Below, in pieces: positions 5,902 to 7,054 of a stretch of 7,054 nt of DNA. The translations under genes and the position numbers were made by a program. The stretch lies in the NCBI GenBank assembly GCA_031284765.1, contig JAITXK010000133.1, positions 1 through 7,054 of the forward strand, in the 5' to 3' direction. Numbering within the stretch: the stretch's first letter is position 1; each line of letters starts with the position of its first letter. The notes under the pieces are model-generated. The model was not told the DNA's origin. It saw nothing but the letters and a program-made list of their open reading frames with translations, and ran no database searches. Origin of the DNA: Candidatus Symbiothrix sp. GTDB taxonomy: Bacteria; Bacteroidota; Bacteroidia; Bacteroidales; Azobacteroidaceae.

Positions 5902-7029
5902 TTATAACTGTTTAATAAAAGCGCGTCTTGTTTTCACATGTTTGGTTTCAAAATAATCCCATTGCGACTGTATTTTCGTATTGGTTTCCAATTCGGGATT
6001 ACTTTCGGCATATTCAAATCCGATTTTGTTGAAAACGGGAATCAAATCGCAAAACATCAAGGCATTAACGCCTTTGCTTTGATATTCGGGAAGGACGCCG
6101 ATGATGTATAAATCCACCACTTTCCCTTTCCCGTATAGCGATTTCAATAAATGAAACCAACCGATGGGAAACAGGCTGCCTTTGGCTTTTTTCAAGGCTT
6201 TCGACAGACTGGGAAGCGTGATGGCAATGCCTATCACGGCATCGTCTTCTTTCCGCACCACGAGAGTAATCATATCCAAGCGCAACATTGGAATATACAT
6301 TTTAATATAATATTCGATTTGCTTGGGTGATAATTCCGAATAGCCATAAAGCGGTTTGTAGGCTTCGTTCCACAATTCAAAGATTTTGCGGGCGTAAGGC
6401 CAGATATCTTTCGTCCGTTTGAATTTTTTGATTTGCAAACCGTATTTCTCCAGCACGATAGTCGAAATACGTTGATGTTTTTCGGGAATCTTTTTGGGTA
6501 TCTGAATATGAAATTCCTGCCAATCCTGGTCTTTGACATAGCCCAGCTTGGCCAAATGTTCCTGATAATAAGGGAAGCTGTAAGCCGTAGCCATGGTTCC
6601 CATTTGGTCGAAACCCCAAACGAGCAGGCCTTCGTGGTCTAAATCGGTAAAACCCAGGGGGCCTTGTATGCCGTTCATACCTTTGGCGATAGCCCAGCTT
6701 TCCACGGCTTGGAGTAGTGCGGAGGAAACGGTTTCATCATCCACAAAATCCATAAAGCTGAAGCGGGCGTATTTCTGGTTCCATGTTTCGTTGGCGCGGT
6801 GATTGATGATGCCCGCAATCCGGCCGACAATCTGCTTGTTTTTATAAGCCAGAAAGTAAATAGATTCACAAAATTCAAAGGCTGGATTCTTTTTTCGGTC
6901 TAAAGTCATCAGTTCATCACTAATTAATCCGGGAACGTGATAAGGGTTGCTTTCATATAGTTTAATATTGAAAGTAACGAATTGGCGTAGTTGCGAGGTG
7001 CTTACTACTTCTTTTAGTTCAATCTCCAT
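5902..7029 (-). CDS. GNAT-like two-domain acyltransferase of unknown substrate
   Basis: I recognise the general fold but not a function. The 375-residue product seems to hold two GNAT-like halves. In the N-terminal half (about 1-175) FLAYKNKQIVGRIAGIIN (59-76) is the typical central strand pair, followed by FMDFVDD (92-98), a helix ending KGMNGIQGPLGFTDLDHEG, and FPYYQEHLAKLGY (152-164). In the C-terminal half (about 195-375) ITLVVRKEDDAVIGIAI (254-270) repeats the strand pair, and IGVLPEYQSKGVNALMF (310-326) is a motif A with Q..G, where acetyl-CoA pyrophosphate would bind; the usual Gly/Ala after it is Asn322. The N-half has no clear Q/R..G.G/A motif and may be degenerate. Similar proteins of this size are common in Bacteroidota and are annotated loosely as N-acetyltransferases or hypothetical proteins. 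No signal peptide or membrane segment is seen. The ATG at 7029 follows an A-rich leader (CTAAACAAAATTA). It is the first visible gene of the minus-strand block, 5 nt before parE. Confidence 0.85.
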   Translation of the reverse strand: MEIELKEVVSTSQLRQFVTFNIKLYESNPYHVPGLISDELMTLDRKKNPAFEFCESIYFLAYKNKQIVGRIAGIINHRANETWNQKYARFSFMDFVDDETVSSALLQAVESWAIAKGMNGIQGPLGFTDLDHEGLLVWGFDQMGTMATAYSFPYYQEHLAKLGYVKDQDWQEFHIQIPKKIPEKHQRISTIVLEKYGLQIKKFKRTKDIWPYARKIFELWNEAYKPLYGYSELSPKQIEYYIKMYIPMLRLDMITLVVRKEDDAVIGIAITLPSLSKALKKAKGSLFPIGWFHLLKSLYGKGKVVDLYIIGVLPEYQSKGVNALMFCDLIPVFNKIGFEYAESNPELETNTKIQSQWDYFETKHVKTRRAFIKQL

Positions 7030-7054
7030 TTAATTTTGTTTAGAGGGTTTTTTT

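Noticed and set aside
5102..5956. A 284-codon open frame on the plus strand opposite parE
   Set aside because: It is aligned codon for codon with parE on the other strand, so it stays open simply because parE avoids TTA, CTA and TCA codons there. The translation resembles no family, and the conserved ParE motifs explain the DNA.
7031..7038. TAATTTTG on the plus strand, matching the Bacteroidota -7 consensus TAnnTTTG, as a promoter for a divergent gene to the right
   Set aside because: No TTTG-type -33 element is seen at the right distance, the region is AT-rich so a chance match is likely, and no divergent gene is visible in the window.

Overview
The window looks like a chromosomal segment of a Bacteroidota bacterium, most likely of the order Bacteroidales. 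The plus-strand surface protein ends in a type IX secretion (T9SS) sorting domain, a system confined to that phylum. The ParE and CoaD sequences carry the motif variants I associate with Bacteroidales. Start codons are mostly preceded by A-rich DNA rather than strong Shine-Dalgarno sites. Genus cannot be fixed by eye.

The layout is two convergent gene blocks, and coding density is close to total. Plus strand, 1-3600: the 3' part of a large modular secreted protein (YDG/MBG repeat modules, an Ig-like stretch, a T9SS C-terminal tail), entering from beyond the left edge. After 30 nt comes an OmpA-family outer-membrane protein with a signal peptide, a predicted beta-barrel, a charged coiled-coil linker and a C-terminal peptidoglycan-binding domain. 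Minus strand, 7029-3612, read right to left: a two-domain GNAT-like protein of unknown substrate, then parE (topoisomerase IV subunit B) after 5 nt, then coaD (phosphopantetheine adenylyltransferase) overlapping parE by 4 nt. The two blocks meet tail to tail with 11 nt between stop codons. There is no gene-free stretch of 300 bases, and I see no RNA gene, mobile element, CRISPR array or clear rho-independent terminator.

The left block concerns the cell envelope: an exported, cell-surface-anchored repeat protein and an outer-membrane/periplasm anchor, perhaps co-transcribed. The right block is a compact housekeeping operon joining chromosome decatenation, coenzyme A synthesis and an uncharacterised acyltransferase-like protein; their functional connection, if any, is unknown. 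I found no convincing new multi-gene system. The points most worth a second look are the cysteine that replaces the usual peptidoglycan-contacting aspartate in the OmpA domain, the near-identical repeat modules in the surface protein, and the uncharacterised GNAT protein tightly coupled to parE.
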